Source: Lepus europaeus
Lineage: Eukaryota; Chordata; Mammalia; Lagomorpha; Leporidae
Assembly: GCF_033115175.1 (NCBI RefSeq)
Contig: NC_084838.1
Coordinates: 39,845,468 to 39,909,467 of the forward strand
DNA length: 64,000 nucleotides
Direction: 5' to 3'
A program made the translations under genes and the position numbers. Shown one piece after another: positions 1 to 11,967 of the stretch. The notes beneath the pieces were generated by a model. It was not told the origin of the DNA. It saw only the letters and a list, made by a program, of their open reading frames with translations, and searched no databases. Each line of letters begins with the position of its first letter. Within the stretch, counting starts at the first letter, position 1.

Positions 1-306
1 GAGAAACTGTGTGTTGGTGCTGTTTCACTGAATAGGGATCCCAGACCTGGGAACCAATTTAGGGTGGTGGGGTGATGAGTTCCATTATAGACTTTGGATC
101 TATGGACACCTCAAGGTAGAGCCAGGAGAGAGGCAGAGATACATGGATCTGAAACTTGGGAGAGCAATCTATGGGGGAGATGTAGGTTTGACAGCTTGCA
201 GCATATATGTGATAGCTAAACCATAGAAAGAAATAAAGAAAACCTTCTGAGATGTAATATTTTACCCAGTGTTACCAATAGTGTTCTTTTAAAAAATAAA
301 AATCTT

Positions 307-662
307 GGCCGGCGCCGTGGCTCAACAGGCTAATCCTCCGCCTTGCGGCGCCGGCACACCGGGTTCTAGTCCCGGTCGGGGCACCGATCCTGTCCCCGTT
401 GCCCCTCTTCCAAGCCAGCTCTCTGCTGTGGCTAGGGAGTGCAGTGGAGGATGGCCCAAGTCCTTGGGTCCTGCACCCCATGGGAGACCAGGAGAAGTAC
501 CTGGCTCCTGCCATCGGAACAGCGCGGTGCGCCGGCCGCAGCGCGCTACCGCGGCGGCCATTGGAGGGTGAACCAACGGCAAAAGGAAGACCTTTCTCTC
601 TGTCTCTCTCTCTCACTGTCCACTCTGCCTGTCAAAATAAATAAATAAATAAATAAATAAAA
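307..662 (+). mobile_element. C-SINE, full length, young
   Basis: Starts GGCCGGCGCCGTGGCTCA, B box GGTTCTAGTCC, CT-rich stretch, and an (AAAT)n tail ending with a copy of the flank AAAATCTT. Confidence 0.93.
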
Positions 663-1036
663 ATCTTGAATGCATAGCCAACATTGTGAACCAATGGATG
701 GTACACGATATTTCCAAATTAAAATCTGGCTACACTGGACTTGCATTTCCACAAAGTCAGGCCATTTGGAGCTAACTCGTATTTGCTGCTTTTGGAATGG
801 ACATGTGTTTTCCAGCTCAATGCAGTCCTCACCATGTTCTTTTAGCTAATGCCAAGACTAAGAGCTAGTTGCTGTTTATCATTGTGCCTGCTGTTTTGTC
901 TTCTTATACTTGTCCATTTTTACTCATTTGCATTACTCGCCCGTTACTTGAGTGTGCAATCTTTGGATGAAGAAGTTGAGTCCTGACAGGAAACAGAAAA
1001 GAAAATACTGTGTACTTTGTGCTCATTCATTTAGGG

Positions 1037-1348
1037 TTTTTTTTTTTTTTAAAGGTTTATTTATTTATTTGAAAGTCACAGTTACACAGAGAGAGGAGAG
1101 GAAGAGAGAGAGAGAGGTCTTCCTTCCACTGGCTTACTCCCCAGATGGCTGCAACAGCTGGAACTGTGCCAATCCGAAGCCAGTAGCCAGGAGCTTCTTC
1201 CAGGTCTCCCATGCAGGTGCAGGGGCCCAAGGACTTGGGCCATCTTCTACTGCCATCTCAGGCCATAGCAGAGAGCTGGATTGGAAGCGGAGCCCATATG
1301 GGATGCCGGTGCTTCAGGGCATTAACCTGCTGCACCACAGCACCATCC
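1037..1348 (-). mobile_element. C-SINE, full length
   Basis: Poly-T on plus, ending at the SINE head. Flanked by the direct repeat CATTCATTTAGG (1025-1036 and 1349-1360), a target-site duplication. Confidence 0.92.
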
Positions 1349-1608
1349 CATTCATTTAGGTTTATGGCAAGATAATTTACCAAATTACTAGTTTCTGTCT
1401 CCCATTCCTTGCCAGAGGAGATCCTCAGTGGGATTAAAAAGGTAACATTCTCTCTCCCAGGGATTTTGGGTTTGTTATTAATGGATTTTGTGTTTCCTGG
1501 TCTCAAACCAAAGTTGAAATATACCTATTCTATGGCCTTATCCACACACTTGTGTGGGGGCAGTTTAATTTAGCTGGGTGTTTTTGAAGAGGATAAGATG
1601 GAGGAGGA

Positions 1609-1957
1609 GGCTGGCGCCACGGCTCACTAGGCTAATCCTCCACTTTGCGGCGCTGGCACACCGGGTTCTAGTCCCGGTTGGGGCTCCGGATTCTGTCCCG
1701 GTTGCCCCTCTTCCAGGCCAGCTCTCTGCTGTGGCCAGGGAGTGCAGTGGAGGATGGCACAAGGACTTGGGCCCTGTACCTGCATGGGAGACCAGGAGAA
1801 GCACCTGGCTCCTGCCTTCCGATCAGCATGATGCACCGGCCACAGCGCACCAGCGGTGGTGGCCATTGGAGGGTGAACCAATGGCAAAAGGAAGACCTTT
1901 CTCTCTGTCTCTCTTTCTCTCACTGTCCACTCTGCCTGTAAAAAAAAAAAAAAAAAA
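1609..1957 (+). mobile_element. C-SINE, full length
   Basis: Head GGCTGGCGCCACGGCTCA, B box intact, tail A19. Flanked by AAGATGGAG(G/C)AGG. Confidence 0.92.
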
Positions 1958-2640
1958 AAGATGGAGCAGGAACTAGACTGAAAGAGAAGAGTTGCCTAAG
2001 GATAACAGTGGGTCCAGGCACTTGGGAAAAGAGATGTAGCGACAGACTCCATGAGCGAGCGGCAGGGTCTGTGTAGAAGCCCTCCAGGAGGAGCAGGCCT
2101 TTGATGGGGAGCTGACTTAATGGCCGGGCAACCAAGCAACCAGCATACAGTCTTGGGAACTGCAAAGAACGCTAGCACGCGTGCTCGCAGAGATGCTGTG
2201 GAATGGACCATATGGGCTTAGACAATGAGCATCACAGAGGCAACCATGACAGGCTGAAGACTAGAGACTATTTCATACTCGGGTTTTTTTTTTTTTTTTA
2301 TTGGTCAGTGTACACTAAAGAGGAAAAAAGACCCCAACAATGATTGATGTCAGTAGTCTTCCCACCCTAGTAAATGGAGTTTTCAAGCCAGGTTTAATTT
2401 TAAAAAGTTGAGTAATGTGGTGTTTCTTCTTCCTCAGAGATGTAGAACAAATGTATACTTTAGCATTTGTTATCCCATTTACCTTTTTTTTATTTAGACA
2501 ATACATATTTATTAATCATAATTCTAGAAGCTGGGAAATCTAAGATCAAGGTCCTGGCCAATTTGATTGCTAGTGAGGGCCCTCTTCTGGTTTGCAGATG
2601 GACACTTTAGTGTATTCTCACATATCCCATTTAATCTTTT

Positions 2641-2980
2641 TTTTCTTTTCTATTTTTTTTTTTTTTTGACAGGCAGAGTGGATAGTGAGAGAGACAGAGA
2701 GAAAGGTCTTCCTTTTTGCCATTGCTTCACCCTCCAATGGCCGCTGCAGCCGGCGCGTCGTGCTGATCTGAAGGCAGGAGCCAGGTGCTTCTCCTGGTCT
2801 CCCATGCAGGTGCAGGGCCCAAGGACTTGGGCCATCCTCCACTGCACTCCCGGGCCACAGCAGAGAGCTGGCCTGGAAGAGGGGCAACCAGGACAGAATC
2901 TGGCGCCCCGACCGGGACTAGAACCCGGTATGCCGGCGCCACAAGGCAGAGGATTAGCCTAGTGAGCCGCGGCGCTGCCC
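2641..2980 (-). mobile_element. C-SINE, full length
   Basis: Poly-T then GACAGGCAGAGTGG; ends at the head GCGGCGC. Flanking duplication CCATTTAATCTTT. Confidence 0.92.
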
Positions 2981-3279
2981 CCATTTAATCTTTAAAATGT
3001 TTTGAAGTGGGTATTATTTATATCCTTTCACATAAGGGAAAACCAAGACATATGTGTGTGCATACAACACACCATACTGCATGATGACATTTTGGTCACT
3101 GATGGACCACATATATGGTGATGGTCCCATGAGCTTGTGATGGAGCTGAGGAATTCCTATCAGTCACCTAGAGACATTGTATCCACTGTAAGTTGTGGCA
3201 CAAGCATTAATCACCTTTGTGGTGTTGCTGGTAGGAGAAACAAACTCACTGCACTACTAGTCTATAAAAGCACAGCACA

Positions 3280-3830
3280 AGGGCAGGTGTTTAGCTATGG
3301 TTAAGGCACTGATTAAGACACCTGTGTCGGGGCCAGCACCGTGGCTCACTTGGTTAATCTTCTGCCTGCAGCGCCTGCATCCCATATGGGCGCCGGTTCT
3401 AGTCCCGGTTGCTCCTCTTCCAGTCCAGCTCTGCTGTGGCCGGGAGGGCAGTGGAGGAGGCCCAAGTGCTTGGGCTCCTGCACCCGCATGGGAGACCAGG
3501 AGGAAGCATCTGGCTCCTGGTTTTCGTATTGGCGCAGCTCTGGCTGTTGCAGCCATTGCGGGGGGTGAACCAACAGAAGGAAGACCTTTCTCTCTGTCTC
3601 TCTCATTGTCTATAACTCTACCTGTCAAAAAAAAAAAAAAAAAGACACCTGTGTCCAACATTGTAGTGCCTGGGTTTGGCTCCCAGCTTTGGATTCAGAT
3701 TCCAGCTCCCTGCAATGCAGACCCTGGGAAGCAGTGGTAATTATTCAAGTATTTGGCTCCCTGCCACTTACTTGGGAGACCCAGACTGAGTTCCTGGCAC
3801 CTGATATCTGATCTCCTTCCTAACTGCTAC
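3280..3830 (+). mobile_element. Old C-SINE-like element carrying a younger SINE
   Basis: Old, diverged copy made of 3280-3328 and 3656-3830, interrupted by the SINE at 3329-3641. Confidence 0.5.
3329..3641 (+). mobile_element. C-SINE, full length, nested
   Basis: Head GGGCCAGCACCGTGGCTCA, B box GGTTCTAGTCC. Perfect 14-bp duplication AAGACACCTGTGTC on both sides (3315-3328, 3642-3655), inside an older SINE. Confidence 0.93.
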
Positions 3831-3873
3831 TATGAAAGGTGTCCTTCTGGGAGAACTTCCTTGGGATATATGT

Positions 3874-4211
3874 TTTTTTTTTTTTAAAGATTTATTTATT
3901 TATTTGAAAGTCAGAATTACACACAGAGAGAGGAGAGGCAGAGAGAAGTCTTCCATCCAGTGGTTCACTCCCCAATTGGCCGCAACGGCCGGAGCTGCGC
4001 TGATCCAAAGCCAGGAGCCAGGAGCTTCTTCCCGGTCTCCCACATGGGTACAGGGGCCCAAGGACTTAGGCCATCTTCTACTGCTTCCCCAGGGCATAGC
4101 AGAGAGCTGGATTGGAAGAGGAGCAGCCTAGGGACTAGAACCGGCGCCCATATGGGATGCAGGCACTTCAGGCCAGGGCATTAACCCGCTGTGCCACATC
4201 GCCGACCCCAA
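3874..4211 (-). mobile_element. C-SINE
   Basis: Poly-T, AAAGATTTATTTATTTATTT tail complement; flanked by GGGATATATGT. Confidence 0.92.
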
Positions 4212-4284
4212 GGGATATATGTCTTTATCCTTCCTTCCCCAACCCCATGCAGCACCTTCCACACTGGCTTGTAACTTGGGTCTT

Positions 4285-4601
4285 TTGTTTTTTAAGATTT
4301 ATTTATTTATTTGAAAGGCAGAGTTACAGAGACAGACAGACAGACAGGTTTTCCATCTGGTTCACTCCCCAAAAGGCTGCAACAGCTGAAGCTGGGCCGA
4401 TCCGAAGCCTGGAGTCAGGAACTTCCTGCAGGTCTCCCGTATGGGTGCAAGGGTCCAAGGATCTGGGCCACTGCTTCTAGTGCTTTCCCAGCACTGAGAT
4501 TTGGATTGGAAGTGGAGCAGCCAGGACTCGAACCGGCGCTTACATTGGATGCAGGCACTGCAGGCAGGGGCTTTACCTGCCATGCCACAGCACTGGCCCC
4601 A
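4285..4601 (-). mobile_element. C-SINE
   Basis: Flanked by TAACTTGGGTCTT on both sides (4272-4284, 4602-4614). Confidence 0.92.
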
Positions 4602-4734
4602 TAACTTGGGTCTTAGTCATGTGCCTTTCATGAGGCAGGGCCCTCCTCACCCAGCTCACTGTTGTAACCTCCACAACCAGTGCTTAGTGTCTGGTCAGTG
4701 TTCGGTATCCTCTGGGTGAAGGAATGAGCGATGG

Positions 4735-5460
4735 GCGTGATTGCTGGAACAGGCTTCCCTCCGCCCGCCGTGGGGGGGATGGGGGAAGCCTTCCTCAGCC
4801 TTCCTCGCTGCGGCCTGGGGCGCTTCCCAGGACATCACCCAAACCTAAACAGTCATGAGACAGGAGCTGGGTGTTTAAGTTCACAGCCAAGGTGCTCGCT
4901 GGGTTTTGCACACCCCGGGGAGAGGCGGGGTGGAGGGGCGCTTTCCCTACCTGCAAGACTCGCTGGCCTGGGCCGACAGGGCCTCCTGGTGCCTGGGCCT
5001 GGGGCCTGCCACAGAGGCTTGGAGCATGGACATGCGGAATGCCCGCCTCGGCTTCAGTCACTGCTGAGCTCACCAGGGCTCCCATCTCCCATCCCCGCTT
5101 TCTTCCCCTTCCTGCGCCCCCTACTCCACTTCCCTCCCCGCTCTTCCCCAACCCTTCCCCTCCACGGGGTGCAGAGTTAAGGGCCCCACCGTCTGCAAGG
5201 ACCAGCCTTGTGCAGCGCATGGAAAATGGCGGGAGTGGTCAGGGCTGGGAGCTCTCACGCAGCCCGCCCTCCCTGAAACCGTGCTGGGCCTATGTCCTCA
5301 GGAGGAATGTTGCCCACGGTCCCGGGGGCCGGGGGAAACGGGTGCAGCCCCAGAAAAGGCGGCCCGGGGCAGAGGCGGAACCAGGATGGCAACTTGGGGC
5401 GCCTCTGACAGGAAGAGCTCCTGGAGGGGAGGAAGGTGTCTCAGGTAATTCTTGAGCAGC
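4735..5460. other. GC-rich unique sequence, no gene recognised
   Basis: GC-rich, SINE-free block between repeats. Long frames exist on both strands (for example 194 codons on plus at 4871-5455), but they are proline/arginine-rich, resemble nothing known to me and look like by-products of base composition. Confidence 0.5.
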
Positions 5461-5499
5461 GCTTGTGTTTGACAGGAATGCTAATTCTATTGTTTCTCT

Positions 5500-5501
5500 T
5501 T

Positions 5502-5539
<38 letters not shown>

Positions 5540-5720
5540 TTCTTTGTAAAAGAGAGAAGTAGAGAGGAGACAGCTCCCATCCACTGATCCACTTCCAAAT
5601 GCCTGTGGTGGCTGGGACGGGTGGGAAGGAAGGGACCCAGGTATACCGGAGCCATCATCAGCAGGAAGCTGGCTCAGACCCAGAAGAGCCCGGACTCCAG
5701 CCAGCTCTCCAGTGCGAGAC
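5500..5720 (-). mobile_element. Old C-SINE fragment with TA repeat
   Basis: A-run and (TA)n at 5517-5540, then a diverged SINE body 'agagaggagacagctcccatccactgatcc'. Confidence 0.5.
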
Positions 5721-6309
5721 AGGGGCTCCCAAGCCAAATGCCCCCACAGAACTTTCTTCTAAAGTTCTTCCTGTTATGATAGGAAAGTTTGGAAGATATG
5801 AAATGGTAAAGGTAGAATTTCATCAACTTCCAGTCTCAAAATAATGTCTATGGTAGTTTGATGGGTTTGTTTTCAAACTTTTGCTATTCATATTTTTACA
5901 TTCTTTAATTAATATGCAGGGTTTTTTTTTAAGGTAAGGAAGTAGTTAACTCTTTATCATGAACCTTCACACACACCATAAACTTTACCTAAATATCATT
6001 TTTGATAACAATGGTATTCTGAATTTTATGTATCTAGATGTATAGTAACTTATTCTATATTTGACTTTTAGACAGTTTCTAATTTTTTTGATATTATAAG
6101 ACTTGTGTAGTACTTGTGCATGACTGTATGTGCTTGTAAACAGTCTTTTTTTGAGGGGACAGGAACCCATAAGACTAGTCCCACATTTGCAATTATTTCT
6201 TGGGTTCCACACTTGGGCTTCTCTCCCTCTTTAGGTGAGTTATCCACTCTTATGGATAATTATTTCAGCATTGATGTTTCTTATGAACTTAATCTCAAAA
6301 GTCTAGTCA
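5721..6309. other. AT-rich unique sequence
   Basis: No gene, repeat or regulatory site recognised. Confidence 0.4.
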
Positions 6310-6680
6310 CTGACTCTACATCCCTTATCTTGATTTCCTCCAGGGACCTCCGGTCTAACATCTTTGTTATTTAGAGCATTATTTTCTTCTGTCCCAACCT
6401 TCTCTTCCTGTTGGAGACCCTAAATCAACTTTTATCACCTCTTCACTCATGCATGAGACACAGAAGCTGTGTCCCCCTTACCATACGTGGTCACCAACAT
6501 TCTGTAAGTTGTATCCTTCGTCTCCTTCTCTTACTTGTAATGACCCTACTGTCACTCTGGTAGTTCAGGCTCTCATTATTTCTCCCGTAAACTGTGCAAG
6601 AGCCTCCAAACTGATCTCCATTCCTGCAGCTTTGTCCCTCTTAAACTCTTTCTACCACCAAAGCAATCTACCAAATCCAG
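6310..6680 (+). repeat. Possible ancient LINE-2-like fragment
   Basis: The stretch around 'caggctctcattatttctccc..ctgtgcaagagcctccaaactgatctcc' resembles the L2 segment upstream of its 3' end. Diverged, so only tentative. Confidence 0.3.
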
Positions 6681-6699
6681 AAGTGACCATGATACTTTT

Positions 6700-6960
6700 A
6701 GCAGAGATTGGTGTGGGGTTCTTGTCTTTGCACAAGAAAGAATTCAGGCATGAGACAGAGAGCAGTGGTAAACAAAGTGACAAGGTTTATTGGAGATAGG
6801 GCATCCCTCAGAATGGATGGGACAGAATCCGAGAGAGAGTGCCCAGTCGCTCAGACTAGGGGAAAGCAAGGTTACATGATTAATTGGAAAGAATACACCT
6901 GGCAGGCCAGGCAGGCGGCTCAGCAGAGCTGAGAGCTGAGTGCGTGGTCTTTGTTCAGAC
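6700..6960 (-). mobile_element. Possible endogenous-retrovirus LTR fragment
   Basis: The plus strand reads 'ctttgcacaagaaagaattcaggcatgagac..aaggtttattgg', the antisense look of gammaretrovirus-like (ERV1) LTRs, where tttatt would be the LTR AATAAA. No coding part; boundaries uncertain. Confidence 0.4.
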
Positions 6961-6983
6961 TGGGTTTTGTTTGTTTGTTTGTT

Positions 6984-7060
6984 TTTAAAGATTTATTTAT
7001 TTATTTGAAAGGCAGAGTTACAGAGAGAGAGAGGGAGAGGGAGAGGTCTTCCATCTGCTG
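6984..7060 (-). mobile_element. Truncated C-SINE (tail part only)
   Basis: Has the tail complement TTTAAAGATTTATTTATTT and GA-rich part up to 'ccatctgctg', then breaks off; the head is missing. Confidence 0.7.
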
Positions 7061-7201
7061 ATCTCCCTCTGTTTGCAGCTTCTCTTGCCCTCCCTACTCT
7101 GCATTTATTATTCTGGCAATGCTGTTCATTGCTCCCATGTCTTTTCTCATACAATTCTGATTTCTCAGTCTGGAATGTCTTCACTTTTTTTACACCTAAT
7201 T

Positions 7202-7508
7202 TTTTAGTTGAAAGAATGACAGAGAAGGAAAGACAGAGAAAGAGAGAAGGAGATAATATCTTCCATTCACTAGTTTACTCCTTAAATGGCCCCAACAGCC
7301 AAGTCTGGGACTGCCCAAAGCCAGGAACTCCATGCTGGTGTTCCACAGGGGTGGCAGGGGCCGAAGTGTTTGGGTCATCATCTGCCTTCCCAGGTACATT
7401 AGCAGGAAACTGGCTTGGATGTGGAGCAGCCAGGACTCAAACTGGCACTCTGATATGGGATGCCAGTACACAAGTGACAGCTTAACTTGCTGTGCCACAG
7501 CACTGGTC
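7202..7508 (-). mobile_element. Older C-SINE
   Basis: Diverged copy ending at 'gccacagcactggtcc'. Short flanking repeat CCTAAT. Confidence 0.8.
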
Positions 7509-7658
7509 CCTAATTCCTAATTGTTCCTATAGCCCAATTTAGGTATCACTCCTAAGGAAACCTACCCTGAAGGTCCAGGTTGGCCTCTCTGCTCTACATG
7601 GTACTTACCTCTTTTTTCACTTAAAACACTTTAAATTTATTTACTTCATATACTGTTT

Positions 7659-8030
7659 TTTTGGTTTTTTTGGTTTTTTGGGTTTTTTTGTTTGTTTGTT
7701 TTTGTTTTTGACAGGCAGATTTAGACAGAGAGAGACAGAGAAAAAGGTCTTCCTATCCATTGGTTCACCCCCCAAATGGCCGCTACGGCCAGCGGCTGGC
7801 GCGCTGTACCACGCCAATCTGAAGCCAGGAGCCAAGTGCTTCCTCCTGGTCTCCCATGCGGGTACAGGGCCCAAGCACTTGGGCCATCCTCCACTGCCTT
7901 CCTGGGCCACAGCAGAGAGCTGGACTGGAAGAGGAGCAACAGGTACAGAATCTAGCGCCCCAACTGGGACTAGAACCCGGTGTGCCGGCGCCGCAGGTGA
8001 AGAATTAGCCTAGTGAGCTGCGGCGCCGGC
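7659..8030 (-). mobile_element. C-SINE with expanded T/G-rich tail
   Basis: GACAGGCAG start, head GCGGCGCCGGC. Flanks CATATACTGTTT/CATATATACTGTTT. The tail complement holds GTTT repeats. Confidence 0.9.
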
Positions 8031-8076
8031 CATATATACTGTTTCTTATCATTTCAATATCTGCAGTCTTTGTATG

Positions 8077-8102
8077 TCTTTTTTTTTTTTTTTTTTTTTT
8101 TT
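8077..8102. repeat. Poly-T tract (about 26 nt)
   Basis: Uninterrupted T run with no SINE body attached. Confidence 0.9.
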
Positions 8103-8490
8103 GCAGTTCCTCTCTGTTCTTGTCTGTTTCCTTGTATGTCTGATACTTAGGAACTCATATTTGGTTGAAGTTTGACTTTGGGACATCCAAGAGGCCTCAA
8201 CTGAGATGATTTGTCTTGGTTTCTCCTGTGTGTTAGATGCTATTCTTACTGTTCATTTCAACCGGGAACTATTTCTGTTCATTTCTTGGATGGGGGTTTC
8301 TTGTTGGGAGGATGGTATAAATTCATATGCTGGGATGGCGGGAGGCTAGAGCTGTGATTACAGATGATTAGGGGAAATTATCAGTAAAGTATTATTAGCC
8401 TTTTCCATCAGTTTTGCCAGTGTTGTGTATTTCTCAAATTTGTTTTTCCTCCCCAGTCTTACTGTTACCAGACTGGTTTTCTTGTTGATA
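8103..8490. other. Unique sequence
   Basis: No feature recognised. Confidence 0.3.
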
Positions 8491-8790
8491 TTTTAAAAAT
8501 TAGTTAATTAATTTGGAGAGGTAGAGAGGCTCAGACAGAGCTAGAGCTAGACAGGAGTTCTGCTATCTGCTGATTCATTCCCCAGAGGCTGCACAAGCCA
8601 GGGCTGGGCTGGGGCAGCGCCGGGAGCTGGGAGTGCAATCCAGGTCTCGGGTGGGGGTGGCAAGAACCCAGTTACGGAGCCATCACTGCTGCCTCGGAGG
8701 ATCTGCACTGGCTGGGAATCGGCAGCTGGAGCCGGGCTCCGTACTCCACCGTGAGACGTGCCTCGAACCGCCAGGCTGAGCACCCCTCTC
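8490..8790 (-). mobile_element. Very old C-SINE-like copy
   Basis: Recognisable only by pattern: 'ttagttaattaatttggagaggtagag', 'ctgattcattccccagaggctgca', 'ccatcactgctgcct'. Confidence 0.55.
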
Positions 8791-9065
8791 TCGTTGGCTT
8801 ATGTTGCCCACGTGCGGATTTTGCCGTTCACGTTTAAACACCTCTTGGGTGCTTGGCTTTATGAGTTCCCAGTAGTGCTGACAAACAGCAGCACTGCAGG
8901 TTTCTGGGTGGGGCTTATTTTTCAGGCGGCCCTGGTGTCTGATTTCAGCTCTAGGGTTTCTTGATTTCTCAATCCCTCTCTTCCATTCTCCCTCCCTCCT
9001 TTCTTCCCTCCTTCAATTCCTTCTCTTTCTCTTCCTTCCTCCCTACCTTCTTTTCTCCCCCTCCT

Positions 9066-9387
9066 TTTTTATTTTTTAAGATTTATTTATTTATTTGAAA
9101 GCCAGAGTTACAGAGAGAGAGGAGAGACAGAGAAATCTTCCATTTGCTGGTTCACTGCCCAGATGACAGCAATGACTGGGGCTGGGCCAGGCCAGACAGG
9201 AGCCAGGAGCTTTGGGTCTTCCACATGGGTGCAGGGGCTCATGGATCTGGGCCATCTTCTGCTGCTCTCCCAGGCACATTAGCAGGGAGCTGGATGGGAA
9301 GTACAGCAGCCAGGACACGAACTGGTGCCGTATGGGCTGCTGGCGCTGCAGGACATGGCTTCACCTGCTACACCACAGCGCTGCCCC
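9066..9387 (-). mobile_element. C-SINE
   Basis: Tail complement TTTTTTAAGATTTATTTATT, head end CCACAGCGCTGCCCC. Confidence 0.9.
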
Positions 9388-9560
9388 CTCCCCCTTTGTT
9401 TTTGAGAACTTCCTTTACTTTTTTTGTAAGTGCAGCAATGCATTTAGAAGTGTATGTGCTCTAATTTATCCAGCAATTTGATGTTTTCCTGTGGATGGGC
9501 ATTTCAGAATATGTAGTCTAGTTAAATCATGAGAAATGGAACTCTTAAAACTTCATTTTA

Positions 9561-9870
9561 GGGGCCGGTGCTGTGGCTCAGCGGGTTAACAACCTTGCCT
9601 GAAGTGCCAGCATCCCATATGGGTGCAGGTTCGAGACCCGGCTGTTCCACTTCCAATCCAGCTCTCTGCTATGGCCTGGGAAAGCAGTAGAAGATGGCCC
9701 AAATCCTTGGGCCCCTGCACCCACATGGGAGACCCGGAAGAGGCTCCTGGCTTTGGATTTGTGCAGCTCTGGCCATCGCGGCCTTCTGGGAAGTGAGCCA
9801 TTGGATGGAAGATCTCTCTCTCTCTCTGCCTCTCCTCTCCCTGTGTAACTCTGACTTTCAAAATTTTTAA
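9561..9870 (+). mobile_element. C-SINE
   Basis: Head GGGCCGGTGCTGTGGCTCAGCGGG, B box GGTTCGAGACC, ends CTGACTTTCAAAA. Confidence 0.9.
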
Positions 9871-9942
9871 AGCAATGTACCTCTGTTACTCTGATGAAAA
9901 ATTAATTTTTTAAACTTTTTTTAGTCACATGACATTTGCTTC

Positions 9943-10629
9943 TATTTTTTTTTTTTTTTTAATTTGAGAGGTAGAGAGACAAAAGAGAAAAATGATAGAG
10001 CTCCTTGGGCCAGCTCTGTGGCGTAGCAGATATAGCTGCCATCTACAATGCCAACATCTCATATAGGTGCCAATTCACAACCTCGCTATTTCACTTCTGA
10101 TCCAGCTTCTTGCTGGAGTGCCTGGGAAAGTAGCAGAGATTGACCCAAGTGCTTGGGTCCCTGCACCCACATGGGAGACCCAGAAGAAGCTCCTGGCTTC
10201 TAGCTTTTGGCCTGGCCTGGCCCCGATCCTTGTGGCCATTTGGAGGTAAACCAGCAGATGGAAGACCTCTTTCTCTTTCCCTTTCCTTCTCCCTCTCCCT
10301 CTTTCTGTCTCTATACCTCTCTCTCTTTCTCTACCTCTCTCTGTCTCTCTCTTTTTAACTCTTAACTCTGCCTTTCAAATAAATCTTTAAAAAAAAGAAA
10401 AAAGAGATGTCCCATCCACTCGTTCACTCCTCATGTACTTGCAATGGCTGGAACTAGACCAGGCTGAAGCCAGGAGCCAGGGACTCAGCCCAGGTCTCCC
10501 ACGTGGCTGGCAGGGACCCAACTACTTAAGCCGCCTACTTCCCAGGTGTGTTAGCGGAAAGCTGGACCAGAAGCAGAGGGGACTGCCTTGTGTTGGAAGC
10601 TGCGGCAACACACCACAGCATTGACCCTG
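9943..10629 (-). mobile_element. Old C-SINE split by a plus-strand SINE
   Basis: Two halves, 9943-10007 and 10403-10629, of one minus copy; the second ends 'acaccacagcattgaccc'. Confidence 0.7.
10008..10402 (+). mobile_element. C-SINE nested in an older one
   Basis: Head GGCCAGCTCTGTGGCGTAG, long CT-rich part (10265-10360), A-rich tail AAATAAATCTTTAAAAAA. Confidence 0.85.
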
Positions 10630-10661
10630 GGATTTAAATTTTTTTAATAAAAAGCACACTC

Positions 10662-10976
10662 TTTTTTTTTTTATTTGAAAACCACAGTTACAGAGAGAGG
10701 TAGAGACAGAGAGAGAGGTTTTCCATCTGCTGGTTCATTCCTAGATGGCCACAATGGTAGGGACTGTGCCAATATGGAGCCAGGAGCCAGGAGCTTCCTC
10801 CGGGTCTCCCATATGGGTGCAGGGGCCCAAGGACCTGGGCCATCTTTTACTGCTTTCCCAGGCCATAGCAGAGAGCTGGACTGGAAGAGGAGCAGCCAGG
10901 ACTTGAACCGGCGCCCATATGGGATGCCGGTGCTTCAGGCCAGGGCTTTAACGTGCTGCACCACAGCGCCGGCCCC
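10662..10976 (-). mobile_element. C-SINE
   Basis: Poly-T start, head end CCACAGCGCCGGCCCC. Confidence 0.92.
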
Positions 10977-11106
10977 TCTTAACTTACTTCTGCCTCAAGT
11001 CTTGCTTCCCAGAGACAACCACTTACATTTTTGGCTGTTTTTTCATATTGTTGATCTCTATGTTTTCAAGTAATATATTGATCAATATTACTGCTTTACT
11101 GATTTT

Positions 11107-11438
11107 CTTTTTTTCAGATTTATTTATTTGAAAGGCAGTGTTTCAGAGAGAGAGAGAGAGAGAGAGAGAAGAGAGGGAGAGAAAGAGGGCTCTTTCATCT
11201 ATTGGTTAACTCCCCAGATGGCTGCAATGGCTGGGGCCGAAGCCAGGAGCCAGGAGCTTCATCTGGGTCTCCCACATGGGTGCAGGGGCCCAGGGACTTG
11301 GGCTGTCTTCTCCTGTTTTTCCCAAGTGCTTAGCAGGGAGCTGGATCAGAAGTGGAGCAGCCAGGACTCAAGCTGGTGCCCATGTAGAATGCTGGTGTTT
11401 CATGCAGCAGCTTAGCTCTGTACGCCACAACTCTGGCT
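11107..11438 (-). mobile_element. C-SINE
   Basis: Flanked by CTGATTTT (11099-11106, 11439-11446); includes a GA repeat. Confidence 0.88.
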
Positions 11439-11458
11439 CCTGATTTTATACTTCTTTT

Positions 11459-11607
11459 GTAAACATTTATTTTGTTTGAAAGGCAGAAAACATGGAGAGA
11501 CAATGTACCTATTTTATATTCTCAGGAACCAGGGCTAGAACCATGCACTCTGATACAGCAAGTGGGCATCCCAAGTGGCATTTTAACTGCTGTACCAAAT
11601 GTTTACC
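11459..11607 (-). mobile_element. Internally deleted C-SINE
   Basis: Tail and head ends are present but the middle is missing (about 150 bp in total). Confidence 0.6.
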
Positions 11608-11622
11608 CCTATATTGACTTTT

Positions 11623-11952
11623 TTTTTTAAAGATTTCTTTGTTTATTTGAAAGAGTTATGCACAGAAAGGAGAAGCAGAGAGAGAGTGGTCATCCACCCT
11701 CTGGTTCACTCTCAAATTGTCTGCAACAGCCAGAGCTGCGCTGATCTGAAGCCAGGAGCCAGGAGCCAGGAGCTTCTTCCAGGTCTCCCATGCAGGTGCA
11801 GGGGCCCAAGGACTTGGGCCATCTTCTACTGCTTTTCCAGGTCATAGTAGAGAGCTGGATCAGAAGTGGAACAGCAGGAACTCGATCCGGCGCCCATATG
11901 GATGCCGGCACTGGAGGAGGCGGCTTTACCGGCTAAGCCACAGCGCTGCCCC
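11623..11952 (-). mobile_element. C-SINE
   Basis: Perfect 15-bp flanking duplication CCTATATTGACTTTT (11608-11622, 11953-11967). Confidence 0.93.
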
Positions 11953-11967
11953 CCTATATTGACTTTT

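Noticed and set aside
307-390. tRNA gene-like head with A and B boxes
   Set aside because: Followed by the SINE body and A-rich tail and repeated about 60 times; a tRNA-derived SINE, not a functional tRNA.
4871-5455. 194-codon open frame on plus
   Set aside because: Starts at GTG and has Pro/Gly/Arg-rich composition typical of GC-rich random sequence.
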